This document shows, in pieces, positions 22,984 through 51,060 of a stretch of 64,000 nt of DNA; position 1 is the first letter of the stretch, and the number at the start of each line of letters is the position of its first letter. The notes beneath the pieces were generated by a model, which saw only the letters and a list, made by a program, of their open reading frames with translations, searched no databases and had not been told where the DNA came from. The position numbers were made by a program, and so were the translations under genes. The stretch is taken from NCBI GenBank assembly GCA_947650365.1, contig OX393550.1:50036594-50100593 (forward strand), read 5' to 3'. The DNA is from Chamaelirium japonicum (lineage: Eukaryota; Streptophyta; Magnoliopsida; Liliales; Melanthiaceae).

Positions 22984-24309
22984 TGACCCTACGACCTATG
23001 TGAAGTATGGCACAATCATAATAGGCCAACAACTATACGAGCAACTCATACTTCCAAATCGATTGAAGCCATATGTAGCAAGTCCCAGACGGATATTTCG
23101 TGACTCACTAGCAAAATCAGGCCACTTTACGTTTACTTATTTCCATGCAAAAGCTACTGGATGATGCATGAAGTTATACTGGACAACTGATCTGGCATGC
23201 CATGACCGACTGCAGCCCACCACTTGCCGTCGTTGCCTGTTCGTCACCGTCGACCACCGGCGGGTACCTCCCACCGATGACGCCACCCCGTCGGCCACCA
23301 TCCCCACTGACCATCGGTTGCCCGTGGCTGCCGCCTCGTCGGCCACTAACCACGGTGGCCGATAGGGTAGTGAGGGTGGTAGCCAGCGGCAATGGCGGTG
23401 GGTGCACTACACTAGAACATCCCAATAACAACAGTCTTTGACCTTCGTTTAATCAAATTAACGACGGTCGGAACACGTCGTCATGTACGTCGTTTATCAG
23501 CCTTTCGTAATTAGGGAGCGACGGTCATAAACCATCATTATTTAACGACGGTCTAAGACCGTCGTATTATACGTTGTTTGAAACAACATACTTTTAAATA
23601 AACGATGGTTAGAACATGTCGTTTGTTTTAGTAAACGACGGTCGTAAACTGTCGTTACGCTGGCGATATTTTTTTAACAAAACGGATGGTTCAGTAAACG
23701 ATGGTCTAAGACCGCCGTTATACTGACGATATTTTTTTAATAAAAATTGATGGTCCAGTATACGACGGTCTAAGACCGTTGTTTATGTACAATTTTTTTT
23801 TAAAAACCAGTGAGCTACTGCCAGATGTTTTGCATATATACAACAACCAATACAAACTAAATACACTATTTACATCCAACCACCAACCAACATCTAATAC
23901 AAACTAAATACATAATTTACATCCAACCACCAACCCACATCCAATACGAACTAAATACACAATAAAAACAAAATATGATTACATCCGATTACAAACTATG
24001 CACATATTCGATTACAAACTATGCAACATTAAACCATTCAAAAACATTCAACCATAAAAACATAATACGATTACATCCAACAACATTCAACCATAAAATG
24101 TACAACAAAAAAAAACAATTACAACTAACATCCCCAAAAAGTAAATCCAACCTCCACCTTCCGATCCCGGGAAAAAAGAGGAGGATTAGAATTTTCAATT
24201 ACATTTTACATAAAATTGTTCAATTATATTTTACATTTACCGTGCTCAAATTTAAAATGCGAGACGAATTCATAATTATATCACTTGTTTTATCTCTAAA
24301 ATTGTTCAA

Positions 24310-25550
24310 TTAAATTGTGAACCCTAATTATGCCGGATTTTAGCCAATTCATATAACTTTGGACCGATTCGGCCGACTTTGGAACGATTCGACACTTGAC
24401 GTACCCGAATGGACCTTAGGTCTCTAAAATGGTCAGATTAGATTATGAACCAAATCACGCACTAATTGAGCCGATTCATACTCTTCGAGTCCGAATCAAG
24501 TCGATTCAATCCGATTTGTGCTCGATTCATACTTAAATCACTCGTTTGCATCTAACTCGATTCAATTGCATTTGGAACCCTATATGTGCAGGATTTTGGC
24601 CAATTCATGCAACTTTGGACCAATTCAACCGATTCGGTCGGCTTCGGAACGAATGGACCGTTTCATGTCTAAAATGGCCGGATTAGATTATGAACCATAA
24701 TCACTCACTAATTTGGCCGATTCATTCTATTCGAGCATGGATCGAGTCGATTCAATCCGATTTGTACTCAATTCATGTTTAAATCACTCGTTTGCATCTA
24801 AAATTATTCAATTGCATTTGGAACCCTATATATACCAGATTTTGACCAATTCAAGCAACTTTGGATCGATTGGGCCGACTTGGGAACGATTTGACACTTG
24901 ACGTACCCGAATGAACCGTTTGATCTCTAAAATGGTCGGATTAGATTTTGAACCCTAATCACGCCCTAATTGGACCGATTCATACTCTTCGAGCCCGTAT
25001 CGAGTAGATTCAATCCGATGCATACTAGATTCATACTTAAATCACTCGTGTGCATCTAAAATGATTCAATTGCATTTGGAACCCTATATGTGTTGGATTT
25101 CGGCCAATTCATGCAACTTTGGACCGATTTGACAGACTTTGGAATAATTCGACACTTGGTGTACCCGAATGGACCGTTTGATCTCTAAAATGGCCAAATT
25201 AAATTATGAACCCTAATCACGTCCTAATTAGGCTGATTCATACTATTTGAGTCTGGATCAAGTTGATTCAATCCGATGCATGCTTGATTCATACTTAAAT
25301 CACTCATTTGCATTTGGAACCCTATATGTGCCAGATTTTGACCAATTCATACAACTTTGGACCGATTCAACCAACTTTGGAACGATTCGACACTTGGTGT
25401 ACCCGAATGGACCGTTCAATCTCTAAAATGACCGGATTAGATTATGAACCCTAATCACATTCTAATTGGGCTGATTCATACTATTCGAGCCCAGATCGAG
25501 TCGATTCAATCCGATTCGAGCCTGGATTAGATTATGAACCCTAATCATGT
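24310..25550. repeat. Tandem repeats of about 250 bp in duplication unit 2
   Basis: The same array as in unit 1, with small indels. One unit near 25300 lacks the stretch containing AAAACGATTCAATTACA. Confidence 0.8.
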
Positions 25551-25652
25551 CCTAATTAAATATCACCACCATTTTTGTCCCTAAAAATCGTTCATTTTGT
25601 CCCTGAAATGATTCAAAACTATTTGTGCTCTAATCCATAATAATTAACAATA

Positions 25653-25847
25653 TTATGATACATACCTATCAGTGGAGACAGAGAAAGCAAACTGGCCAGA
25701 AGAAAGAGCCCACCACTCTCCTAAGACTTCATCCACAGCCTTGGCGGTAAGCACGGGTGCATCAGGGTCATGAGCTACGTCCAAAATGACCCTCTGTAAT
25801 CCAGGGGGAACCGGATCACCACTATACACCACACTACCAACCCCCAA
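25653..25847 (-). pseudogene. Exon-like fragment of unknown gene, copy 2
   Basis: Second copy of the fragment at 22789-22983, with few amino-acid differences (VVYSGD for VVYGSD, SSGQ for SSSQ). It is again open and again ends at AG/GTATGT on the minus strand. Confidence 0.4.
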
Positions 25848-25849
25848 CG

Positions 25850-26975
25850 ATCCTACGACCTATGTGAAGTATGGCACAATCATAACAGGCCAACAACTAT
25901 ATGAGCACCTCATACTTCCAAACGGATTGAAGCCAACTGTAGCAAGTCCCAGACGGATATTTCGTGACTCACTAGCAAAATCAGGCCACTTTACGTGTAC
26001 TTATTTCCATGCAAAAGCTACTGGATGACGCATGAAGGTATACTGGACAACTAATCTGGCATGCCATGACATATTTTTCGTAATCCAAGGAACGCTGTAT
26101 AGCCTCTGCAATCTTGGTGTCAATGGAAAGTACTGTATCACTTTCACCGGTACACGGCTACCTTTTTTCTTCACAAGGTCTCGGAATTCTATCTGCTCAC
26201 ACCACATGTAGGACAACTCTGAAGATCTTTATGCTCTGGCCAATAAAGTATGCAATCGTTGGGATATGCATGAATCATCTCATAACTCATACCCAGAGAG
26301 TTTATCATCTTACTAGCAACGTATGTGCTCTCGGGTAAAGTATTCGCAATTGGCAATATCCTTTTAAGAGTTTCTAACAACTCTGTAAAGCTAGTGTCAG
26401 ACCATTGGTGTTGTGCTTTCAAACTCATTAATTTGACTGTGACCGACAACTTTGTATGCTCTGACCGACAAGAGGGATATAAGGGCTGTCTTGCATCATT
26501 CATCAATTGTTGGTATTCGCTCTCACACTCGCTGGTTCATTCTGATCATCATGAGCTATCTCGCCCATTCAAGTATCTAAATCGTCAGGTTCAACATGTC
26601 GTAATACGTCCTGTACCAAATCGACCATCCTCGGATATTCAGTATGTTGATTATCACATCTGTAACGAATATCTGAAGTTGCACCTCTCCGTGAAAGAAT
26701 CATGTGGTGTATGATTTGTCTACACCATTAAAGATTAAATGTTCTCTGACGACTTCTAAAGTCTTTTTGTCATGTCCATTTCGATACTTCGCACACAGAC
26801 ATAAAAACCAATCAATACCCCCCAAATTTGCATTTGCAAATGCCACAAAATTTTCAATATTGTTTACATACTCAGGTGTCATCTTTCTTGCCATCATCCA
26901 TGCTTTGTTTGGAATAATTGAAGACATATCCGCAACAACGTGTTTTTTATTTAAAAAAATTTGAAAACAAAACAA
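25850..26975 (-). pseudogene. CACTA transposase (TNP2-like), broken
   Basis: On the minus strand the transposase-associated domain comes first (MSSIIPNKAWMMARKMTPEY to VREHLIFNGVDKSYTT). A TGA follows where the family has Trp, then FFHGE. Next comes the Transposase_21 region: LYPSCRSEHTKLSVTVKLM, HQWSDTSFTELLETLK, YPNDCILYWPEHKDLQSCP and CGVSR, closed by TAG at another usual Trp. It continues in another frame with RVPVKVIQYFPLTPRLQRLY and MSWHA...RHPVAFAWK, a stop, then WPDFASESRNIRLGLATVGF. Two stops and at least one frameshift inactivate it. The part downstream of 26066 is duplicated in unit 1. Confidence 0.85.
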
Positions 26976-27220
26976 AAATAAGTAAAAATATTGTTAACTT
27001 TTTTAAAACAGATAAAAAAAGTGATGCCAAACAAACCCTAAGAAATAAATACCCATATTTTCCCCTAAAAAATATGGGTACAACCTAATCAAAACTAGTT
27101 GAGTCCACATCCAAACCCTAAACCTCTAACCAATGTAGGTCAGGCTGGGTCCAATTAGAGCATCTCCAACGACCTCGCTTGAGATCATTGACCCACCAAA
27201 TGCGACAACGGAATAGCTTT
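26976..27220. other. CACTA interior upstream of transposase
   Basis: AT-rich DNA preceding the transposase start on the minus strand. It contains AGAGCATCTCCAACGACC and ends in the left TSD (GCTTT, 27216-27220) of the solo LTR. Confidence 0.4.
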
Positions 27221-28929
27221 TGTTGGGAGATATTTTTCTCTAGCTCGCGCATTCGTCCTGCAAGACAAAGAAAATGTAAGAACGGCTGGCTCCCTCAGGA
27301 GCACAGACCCTCCGACACTCAAGTCAGTCCATGTGTGAACAAGAGAGAGCTGTAGTAGTCAGAAAGGGTTAGGGTTTTTGAGTTTCGAACCTGTACTTTG
27401 GATTCGGGGGTCGTACCTTTATAGACTTTTTGCAGACCGCCCGAGTTTGACACGTGGCGGTGTCTTCCCGTACCTTCTACCCCCCATGTGTTAGCCCACA
27501 TGGGTCTTTAATGGCCTTTGTCGTTTAGCTTGCCAGGTGGTGGTAAGGGGGGGATGCATCGGTCTTGTCTTTGCCAGGTGGAGATTCTGTAAAGCTCTTG
27601 TCTGGGAGGTTAATTCTAGACCAACTATGGCCGGCTTTCGTAGACTGCAATCGTCCATGTAGCTCCACAGGGGTGGTGACATCTGCTGGCTCGATACCGC
27701 TTTACTGTGGGCGACCTCTGTGGGAAAAAGGGCGGGCTCCTTGGTTGTTGCACAATTGGGCGAGCTCCTGAGCGAGCTGTGGGTGTTGCGTCTTTTGAGA
27801 GGTTCTTTGAATTCTACCAGGAGCAGACTCTTCCGCGGGTGAGCCAATCGCGTGCGGGCAGAGCGAGCTCCCTAGCGAGCTGCTGTCAAGAGTTTTGAGT
27901 CGCAGCACCTCATGAATGAGGCCTCGAGGAAGATGATGCTTTGTCCAAGGGACGCAACGATTTGCTACTAAGCTTCGAGTGGGCTACGAGCACCAGCCGC
28001 GGGGCGACCTGTTCCGCATTCAAGCTAGTCACATGCGTCCAGGGTCAGCCCCAGGCGGGCTGTGAGCCACGAATCGCTACTGTAAGCTTCGGGCAGGCTA
28101 CAAGCACTAGTCGCGAGGCGACCTCTTCCACGTGCGAGCTGATCGCATGCGGCCAGTGTCAGCCCCGGGCGGGCTGTGAGCCACGATCCGCTACTGTAAA
28201 CTCCGGTCGGGCTACGAGCACTAGCCTCGGGGCGACCTCTTCTGCGTGCGAGCTAGTAGCATGCGGCCAGGGTCAGCCCCGGGCGGGCTATGAGCCATGA
28301 ATCTGGGCGGTCTACGAGAACCAGCCACGGGGCAACCTCTTCCGCGTGCGAGCTGGTCGTATGCGGCCAGGGTCAGCCCCGAGCGAGCTGTGAGCCATGA
28401 ATCACTACTATAAGCTCCGGGCGGGCTACGAGCACCAGCTGCGGGGCCACCTCTTCCGTGTGCGAGCTAGTCGCATATGGCCAGGGTCTACTCCGGGCGG
28501 GCTGTGAGCCAAGAATCGCTACTGTAAACTCCGGGCGGGCTACGAGCACCAGCCGTGGGGTGACCTCTTTCGCGTGCGAGCTGGTCGCATGCGGCCAGGG
28601 TCAGCTCCGGGAGGTCTGTGAGCACCAGCCACAGGCAGCCTCTTCTGCTGACGATCTGGTTGCGACGGCCAGAGCAAGCTATCTGGAAGTGTTCTTTGAA
28701 TTCCAAGACCTATCCTAGTCATAAGGCTACCTGCCAAAAAATCACGGTTGACCTCGAGTCTCGAACCCACCCCTGGGGGGGGGGGGGCTTCTGTTTCGAT
28801 CACCCAAGGTCGCCCTGGGCGTGCCCCAAGACAGGGGCGACCTCCCTGGGGACGCCCGCCGTCTCATTGTGTTTTTTTTCCTGCTACTGCCACGTGGACG
28901 ACGAGCCGGTGACATTTTTAGCACCATCA
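27221..28929 (-). mobile_element. Solo LTR (1709 bp) with 5-bp TSD
   Basis: The plus strand starts TGTTGGGAGATATTTTTC and ends ACATTTTTAGCACCATCA, so on the minus strand it begins TGATGGTGCTAAAAATG and ends ATCTCCCAACA. GCTTT flanks it on both sides (27216-27220, 28930-28934). On the minus strand a TATA-like CTATAAAGG (about 27420) is followed by GACTTGAGTGTCGGAGGGTC, a motif seen downstream of the start site in many plant Ty3/gypsy LTRs. No internal retroviral genes are present, so LTR-LTR recombination is the likely origin. Lineage (Tat/Ogre-like) is inference. Confidence 0.8.
27970..28640. repeat. 114-bp minisatellite inside the solo LTR
   Basis: Six units, marked by GGGCTACGAGCACCAGC at 27981, about 28095, 28209, 28308, 28423 and 28537. 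Spacing is 114-115 bp except one 99-bp unit. The unit is GC-rich (CATGCGGCCAGGGTCAGC). Its multiple-of-three length keeps a frame open on the plus strand, but no coding role is evident. Confidence 0.85.
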
Positions 28930-28934
28930 GCTTT

Positions 28935-29498
28935 TGTAGCCCTCCAATAGCCTCCTTTAACCATCGTCACATTTATTTTCTACTCATCAAGCTCGCCCCA
29001 TTTGCTGGCTCATTATCTGTGACACGATCACTCATTAGTAGACTTGGTCATACCGTTAAGATCACGTGAGCATTTTTGCGACCTGATTCATTTGCTGCAC
29101 TTGCTTACAGTCCAATCACGGGCTTCCACGTTGTTAAAAAAAAGAGGGCATAATGGGGATTACACTTGCTACCAGACTTCACTTGCCCATTATACCTTTT
29201 CTAATGGACGATGTGGCAATAGATGATTGAGCCGTAAGCAAGTGCAGCAAATGAATCGAGTAGCAAAAAATTTTATCCTAAGATCAGACATTATTAGGGG
29301 CTTATTTTTTAATAATCTAATCATAGCCTAAATATGTAACTAAGGTTCCACTACGGTACAAAATTGAAAAATTGCTCATCTATCTCATTTTCCATGCATC
29401 CTAGTGGTAGGATCATTATTCTTGGGGATTCGGACCGTCTCTATTCCAGGGTGCCTCTATTCCTCTCTATTCGTGCTCCCCATCTGCCAGATTAGGAT
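28935..29498. mobile_element. CACTA interior with a nested palindromic MITE (29073-29269)
   Basis: 29073 onward reads TTTTTGCGACCTGATTC, then ATTTGCTGCACTTGC. The complement GCAAGTGCAGCAAAT and GAATCGAGTAGCAAAAAA closes the element at about 29269. TSD not resolved. The remainder is anonymous AT-rich sequence. Confidence 0.5.
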
Positions 29499-29732
29499 TC
29501 AACGATGCATATTGAAATTTTTGAATCCACTGGTAACATTTGCCAACTCCACATGGCACGATCACAATTGTTCACTGTAAAAGTATCACTAGTGAGATTC
29601 AAAATTTTGAATCTCATTGGTGACACTTTGAATCTCACTAGTGACATTCTGCAACGAACGACTGTGATCGTGCCATGTGGATTTGGCAAAATGTCAATAG
29701 TGAGTTACAAAATTTCAATCTGCACCGTTGAA
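29499..29732. mobile_element. Foldback MITE (about 234 bp)
   Basis: TTCAACGATGCATATTGAAA at the left pairs with TTTCAATCTGCACCGTTGAA at the right. CCACATGGCACGATCAC pairs with GTGATCGTGCCATGTGG further in. It is non-coding and nested in the CACTA. Confidence 0.65.
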
Positions 29733-30348
29733 TTTCGATCCCACGAATGGGAGCAAGGAAGACACCCAAGACTTGGTGTGTGGGTGGACAAAACCAATGT
29801 ATTGGATTTGGTTTGTGGGTGAATATGTCAAAGATATATTTGGTATTTTAAAAGAAAAAAAAACAATTGAAATGGACCCCTTATGCGGACAAAACGATGT
29901 GCATGATTGTCTCTCAATACGAATCAATTTTGTGGACTTCTTGTGAAACAATAGTTTAAGGTGGACTTGATGTAACCCAATACGGACTACTATATTGGAC
30001 CTACACCAGATTACCCCAAAAAGGTTTCTATCCTAATCCAATAGTTGGAACAAAAAGTCATTATAAATAATATGAACAATATTTGTCAGGTACATCTGTA
30101 GCCCTTAAATAATATGAACAATATGTGTACATGATTGTCTCCAATACCCCTAATTTAACCTAATGTCAAAGATGCAAGGCTAACACCTAATTAGCTTCTT
30201 TATGACATTCCAGAGAGAGAGAGAGAGTCTTACCTAGGGTTTTGCCGAAAGAGCACAGGGAGAAGTTGATCGAAGAATTAAAGGAGGAGCTTCACTGTTG
30301 ACTGATAAGGAGGAAAGACAGATCAAATCCCAAAAAAAAGGGGGGGGG

Positions 30349-30426
<78 letters not shown>

Positions 30427-30988
30427 TGGCGGCAGACGACAGGCAACAGGTGGTGGTGGTGGCGGTAGGTGGCAGGGGAGGTCAAGGCGGTGGTGGTGGT
30501 TGTGGGGGGGGTGTCATGGCAGGTGGAGGAGATGGCGATGGCAGGAGCAGGAGGCGGTGGCGATCGATGACAGGGGAGGTGGTGGGGGTTGCGTCAGGTG
30601 TGGGGGGAGGGGGGGGGAGGTGATGGCAGAGAGAGAGAGAGAGAGAGAGATGGGGGGGAGGGGGTACCTCCGATCCGTAGCAGCTTGAGAGAGAGGCAGC
30701 TCCATAACACCTCCGATCCACAGCAGCTCGAGAGAGAGGCAACTCCACAACCAGATCGAGAAAAAGAGGGAGGATCGGGGGGAGATCAGATATGTAGGAA
30801 ATTAAGTCGTATTAAACGACGGTCGTAGACCGTCGTTTAATATGCGACAACGAGATCTAGATAAATTTACCTTATTTATATTTTACAACGGTTTACGACC
30901 ATCGTTAAATAAATGAACTATCGTTATATTAACCACGGTTTCGAACCGTCATTAATGTATGTAGTATATATCTTAATTTGGTGCAGTG
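29733..30988. other. CACTA right part with (GA)n tracts and subterminal palindromes
   Basis: Anonymous AT-rich DNA to about 30210. (GA)n follows at 30351-30421 and 30628-30651, separated by a G-rich GGTGGTGG stretch. From 30810 come subterminal repeats (AACGACGGTCGTAGACCG and variants) up to the element end. Confidence 0.6.
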
Positions 30989-30991
30989 GTG

Positions 30992-32330
30992 GTGACCGAT
31001 GGGGCGTCGGGCATACCGAACTTGCCTCTGGCTCTCATTTCCAACTCTCATTTTATTGTGGCGTGTCATAGAATACGCTAATGCATTTCACTACATTACT
31101 GTAGTAGAATGCATCGTCACATTAGTGAAATACCCAAGAGTATTTCACTGATGTGACTGTGCACAGATGCATTTCACTGATGCGTTGGCTCATTATGTGT
31201 GCCGATGCATTTCAATAGCTATGATTGGGCCATTGTATGAACCCTATATGCCACCACCACCTACTGTCGTTGTGCCGTGTTGAACTTGCCTTCGAACCTC
31301 ATTTCCATCTCTCATTTCTTCCCTATTGTTTACTATTTTTACATTACATCCATCCAATCTTCCATTAAAAGCTACTAGTGGTGCTGATTTCATTTTATAC
31401 TCAACTCTGGACGGTATTGTAGAGGATCATCCGAGGACCGCAACACCTCTGGAATCGCTGAATTCCGATGAAAAACGAAGAAGGTACGCTGTGTCGAACT
31501 TGTCTCCGGCTCTCATTCTCATCTTTTATTTTTTCGCTCTTGTTCTTTATTTTTATATTACATCTATCATTAAAAGCTACTGGTGGTGTTGACTTCATTT
31601 TATCCTCACCTTTGGATGGTTTCGTAGAAGATCACCCGATGATCACGACGTCTCTGAAATCGCTGAATTCTAATGAGAAACGAAGAAAGTACACCATGCC
31701 AAACTTGTCTCTGGCTCTCATTTTTATCTCCTATTTTACTTTGTTGCCACAGTAGAATGCGCTGGAGCATTTTATTATGGCGTTGTAGTACAATGCGCTA
31801 GTGCATCTTCACTGATGCACCGCAGTAGAATGTGCCTGCGCAATTCACTGTGGTGCATTAGTGAAATACACTAGTGTATTTCATTGTGCGCCGGCGCAAA
31901 TGATTTTGGCTCTCATTTTCATCTCTTATTTCCTCCCTCTTGTTTACTTTACAATACATCCATCCAATCTTCTATTAAAAAGTATTAGTGGTGTTGACTT
32001 TATTTTATCTTCACGTCTGAATGGTCTCGTAGAGGATCATCCGAGGATTGCAATGTCTCTAGAATAACTGAATTCCAAAGAGAAACGAAGAAGGTACGCC
32101 ATGTTGAACTTGCCTCCGACTCTCATTTCTTCCTCTTGTTCACTGTTTTTACATTACATCCATCCAATCTTCCATAAAAGCTACTGATGGTACTGACTTT
32201 ATTTTATCCTCGCCTCTAGATGATCTCGTAGAGGATTATTCGAGGATTACAATGCCTCTAGAAATACTGAACTCCGATGAGAAATAAAGAAGGTACATTG
32301 TGCCGAACTTGCCTCCGGTTCTCATTTCTT
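30992..32330. repeat. Degenerate tandem array, about 210-bp units
   Basis: At least four units share ACATCCATCCAATCTTCC, AAAGCTACTxGTGGTGxTGA, GTAGAGGATCATCCGAGGA and CGAAGAAGGTACGC. They begin near 31340, 31555, 31945 and 32155. Between them are ATGCATTTCACTGATGCG-type short repeats (31070-31200, 31750-31890). No coding frame persists across units. Confidence 0.65.
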
Positions 32331-33540
32331 TCCGCTTATCCCTGCCACCGGCTTGACGACAAGGGTTCACTAAGTACTTCACACTATGTAAGGGCATCGG
32401 GGATGAAAAATGACACCATTCCAATGATCTCCGGTGACGAGAGGTGGTTGAAGCAAGAAAAAATTCAAACAGAGAAGATGAACAAACTTTTTTAATTTTT
32501 TATCTATTTTGTTTGTCTTTAAGGGTAAAATGGTGACAAAAATACAACAGCTATTCGGATGTGACATTTGACACGTGTTGAGGGCTAGAAAAGTAATGCA
32601 AAAAGCAAGTGGGTCCATTCCTAGCAATTCGTGATATGGTCAAATGAAGCCTTTCCTATTAGTTTTTTTCCAAAATGACCCCCAATTCTCACGAAATCAT
32701 TGTAGCAGCCACAACGAAATCACTGTAGCGGCTATAATAATTCCGCTATTGGTGTCAAAACTATGAGGGAGTGGCATATATCTTTAGTTAACGGAATGAT
32801 AATTTGATCAATATGACACTGTCCATATGCATATGTGTCTTTTTGTCAGCCATTGGACTTGATGCAATTTGATCTTTTAATTTGGATTTACAACAACAAA
32901 ACCTTTTTGTCGGGACCTACATTTAATGAAATATTGTCACGGAGACATATCACTAAGTCCCCCTTATTTTTTCTTGTATTGCCACCTTCAGTAATCCCAA
33001 AATATCTTTGTCCCTTACGTCCAGCCATTCGAGTCCCCCACGTCGCCCCCATCCCCCCCGTTGTTGTCCCTTCTCCGCTACCCCCAACTCCTCCGTTGTT
33101 TCTTCCTCCTCCTCCAGTTTTCCGTGCTGAAGCCATAATCACATGTCGGTGGCTACGACGTTGACATTGTCGGTGGGAAGCCATCGACACTTTTCCTGTG
33201 TTATGGCTTAGGGTTTCGGCACGAGAAAGACGGAGGAGGAAGGAGGGAGGAGGAAGAGGAAGGAGGGCGCCAGAAGAGTGTTGGAGAGGTATCGGAAAGG
33301 GCCGTCATGGACACGAGGACGACGACGAAGGATAGAATTAATTGGAGTTAAGGGACAAAGATAGTTTGGATGCAGAGCTAAAGTGGATGGGTGCATATAG
33401 AACGCCCCTAATTCGAACCCTTGACCAAGGGACACGGGTTGCTTGTGTCTCACCCACTGAGCTCTCAGTTGGAGAGCAATGAGCATTGACCGAACATCCG
33501 GCGACTCCACCCCACCAGGGCCAGGGCCACCCTTCACGAC
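32331..33540. other. Intergenic region upstream of ORMDL
   Basis: Includes the right partner (32589-32633) of the inverted repeat at 20178-20222, then AT-rich DNA. A C-rich stretch (33000-33120) and purine-rich sequence (33220-33310) follow. No exon is recognised. Confidence 0.45.
33407..33475 (-). repeat. tRNA-derived SINE-like head
   Basis: The minus strand reads AGAGCTCAGTGGGTGAGACA (A-box-like) and, about 35 bases on, GGGTTCGAATT (B-box-like). The spacing is right for a Pol III type 2 promoter. It does not fold as an intact tRNA and has no recognisable anticodon stem. Confidence 0.4.
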
Positions 33541-33542
33541 CA

Positions 33543-33573
<31 letters not shown>

Positions 33574-33797
33574 GTTGACTCGCCGCTTCTAGAAGCCGAT
33601 CCTTCGCTTCCTTGGGATCCAGATGTCCCCCACTCCTTTCCTTCTCCGGTTCTGATTGGATCCCAATCTGAGAAGCCGCCCCTTTTGACCTCTCTCTGAA
33701 TTCTCTTTCTTGTTCCTTCTCTCTTTCTTCTGTGTTTTGATCGGTATATATAGAGAGAGAGAGAGAGAGATCGATAGGGTGGTGGAGAGGTGAAGGG
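33541..33797 (+). promoter_or_regulatory. ORMDL core promoter / 5' UTR
   Basis: (TC)n at 33545-33573 and further pyrimidine patches to 33730 precede TATATATA at 33745-33752 and (GA)n directly after it. The start codon context is GAAGGGATGGCG. Pyrimidine-rich leaders are common just downstream of plant start sites. Whether the TATA at -50 from ATG is the true TATA box is uncertain. Confidence 0.4.
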
Positions 33798-50283
<16,486 letters not shown>

Positions 50284-51060
50284 GCGGCGTCACTCGAAGC
50301 GCAGCTCTACAAGCGTCTTCTGTATCGGTCGCTTGATCTTCCTATACGCTACAATGGTTGCAGCCAAGGATCAGATGTTTGACGCTCTCTGTACAGTATT
50401 CAACTGTAAGGAACTAGATATGATATTGCTCTCTGGTTCCAAGGGGCAAAAGATTTTCGTGGACTTCCATCTCTCTCTGTGTTTTGTTTTAAGAACCATA
50501 TTGTATCGGAGTGCTCGTCCATTTTACGTCGGTTCTCTTCTGGAGTGCTGGGTCATTCGCTATGATAACAGGACATGTTATCATCTAAATGATGTTGAAT
50601 CTGTTGGTCCCTGATCTGTGGATCGTCAGGTTATTCAGTTGCAAATGTTTTATTTGATGGAATTGGCTGGTTTTTGTGTATAAATTGCTAAGGGAAAGTG
50701 TAATGGGGGATCTTTTCTGAATTATTTTCAAATATCTTAGCTTGATCACCATCGATATTGGACGGCTATGTTTAGTAGTTATAAGTTTGGGCAAATTACA
50801 TAAACACCTCCTCAACTATACCCTCGTTTTCACTTTGGTACCTCGAGTTCTATTTCGAACAACTCCATCCTTCAATTATGTTTTTTTATGCACATCGACC
50901 CCCTCTGCTGCAGAGGGGTGTATTTGTGATGGAAAGTGTAGTTCAGGGGTCAAATTGTTCAAAATAGAACTCGAGGAGGGAGCAAAATGAAATTACAAGT
51001 ATCGTTGGGGGGGGAGGGGGAACGTGGAAAGCTCAATAAAGATTAATCATGCATGCACCG
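50284..51060 (+). terminator. ORMDL 3' UTR and downstream region
   Basis: T-rich sequence with TTTGTGTATAAATTGC near 50680 and AATAAAG near 51036 as possible poly(A) elements. The true end cannot be set from sequence. 50790-51000 contains an imperfect inverted pair (CCTCGAGTTCTATTTCGAAC and AAAATAGAACTCGAGG). Confidence 0.35.

Larger units (their letters stand above)
20382..26066. repeat. Tandem duplication of about 2.8 kb (two units)
   Basis: Unit 1 is 20382-23202 (2821 bp) and unit 2 is 23203-26066 (2864 bp); they align throughout at high identity. Each contains about 200 bp of DNA outside the CACTA, the CACTA left end, the internal repeats, an exon-like fragment and the 3' part of the transposase. 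Each junction begins at TGAC, and TGAC recurs at 26067. Unit 1 lacks a segment of about 59 bp (between CAGCCT and CGTATTAT) that unit 2 has at about 23500-23560. Confidence 0.9.
20584..30988 (-). mobile_element. CACTA (En/Spm) DNA transposon, about 10.4 kb, defective
   Basis: The left end reads CACTACACTAGAACATCCC. The right end, reverse-complemented, reads CACTGCACCAAATTAAG. GTG flanks both sides (20581-20583 and 30989-30991), the 3-bp TSD expected for CACTA elements. Both subterminal regions carry repeated palindromes such as ACGGTCTAAGACCGT. The transposase is on the minus strand (26975 down to about 25850). A solo LTR is nested at 27221-28929 and a tandem duplication repeats the left end at 23405. 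The size therefore overstates the original element by at least 4.5 kb. Confidence 0.75.

Noticed and set aside
27970-28640. Regular 114-bp repeats considered as a CRISPR-like array
   Set aside because: Whole units are repeated without unique spacers, in a plant LTR.
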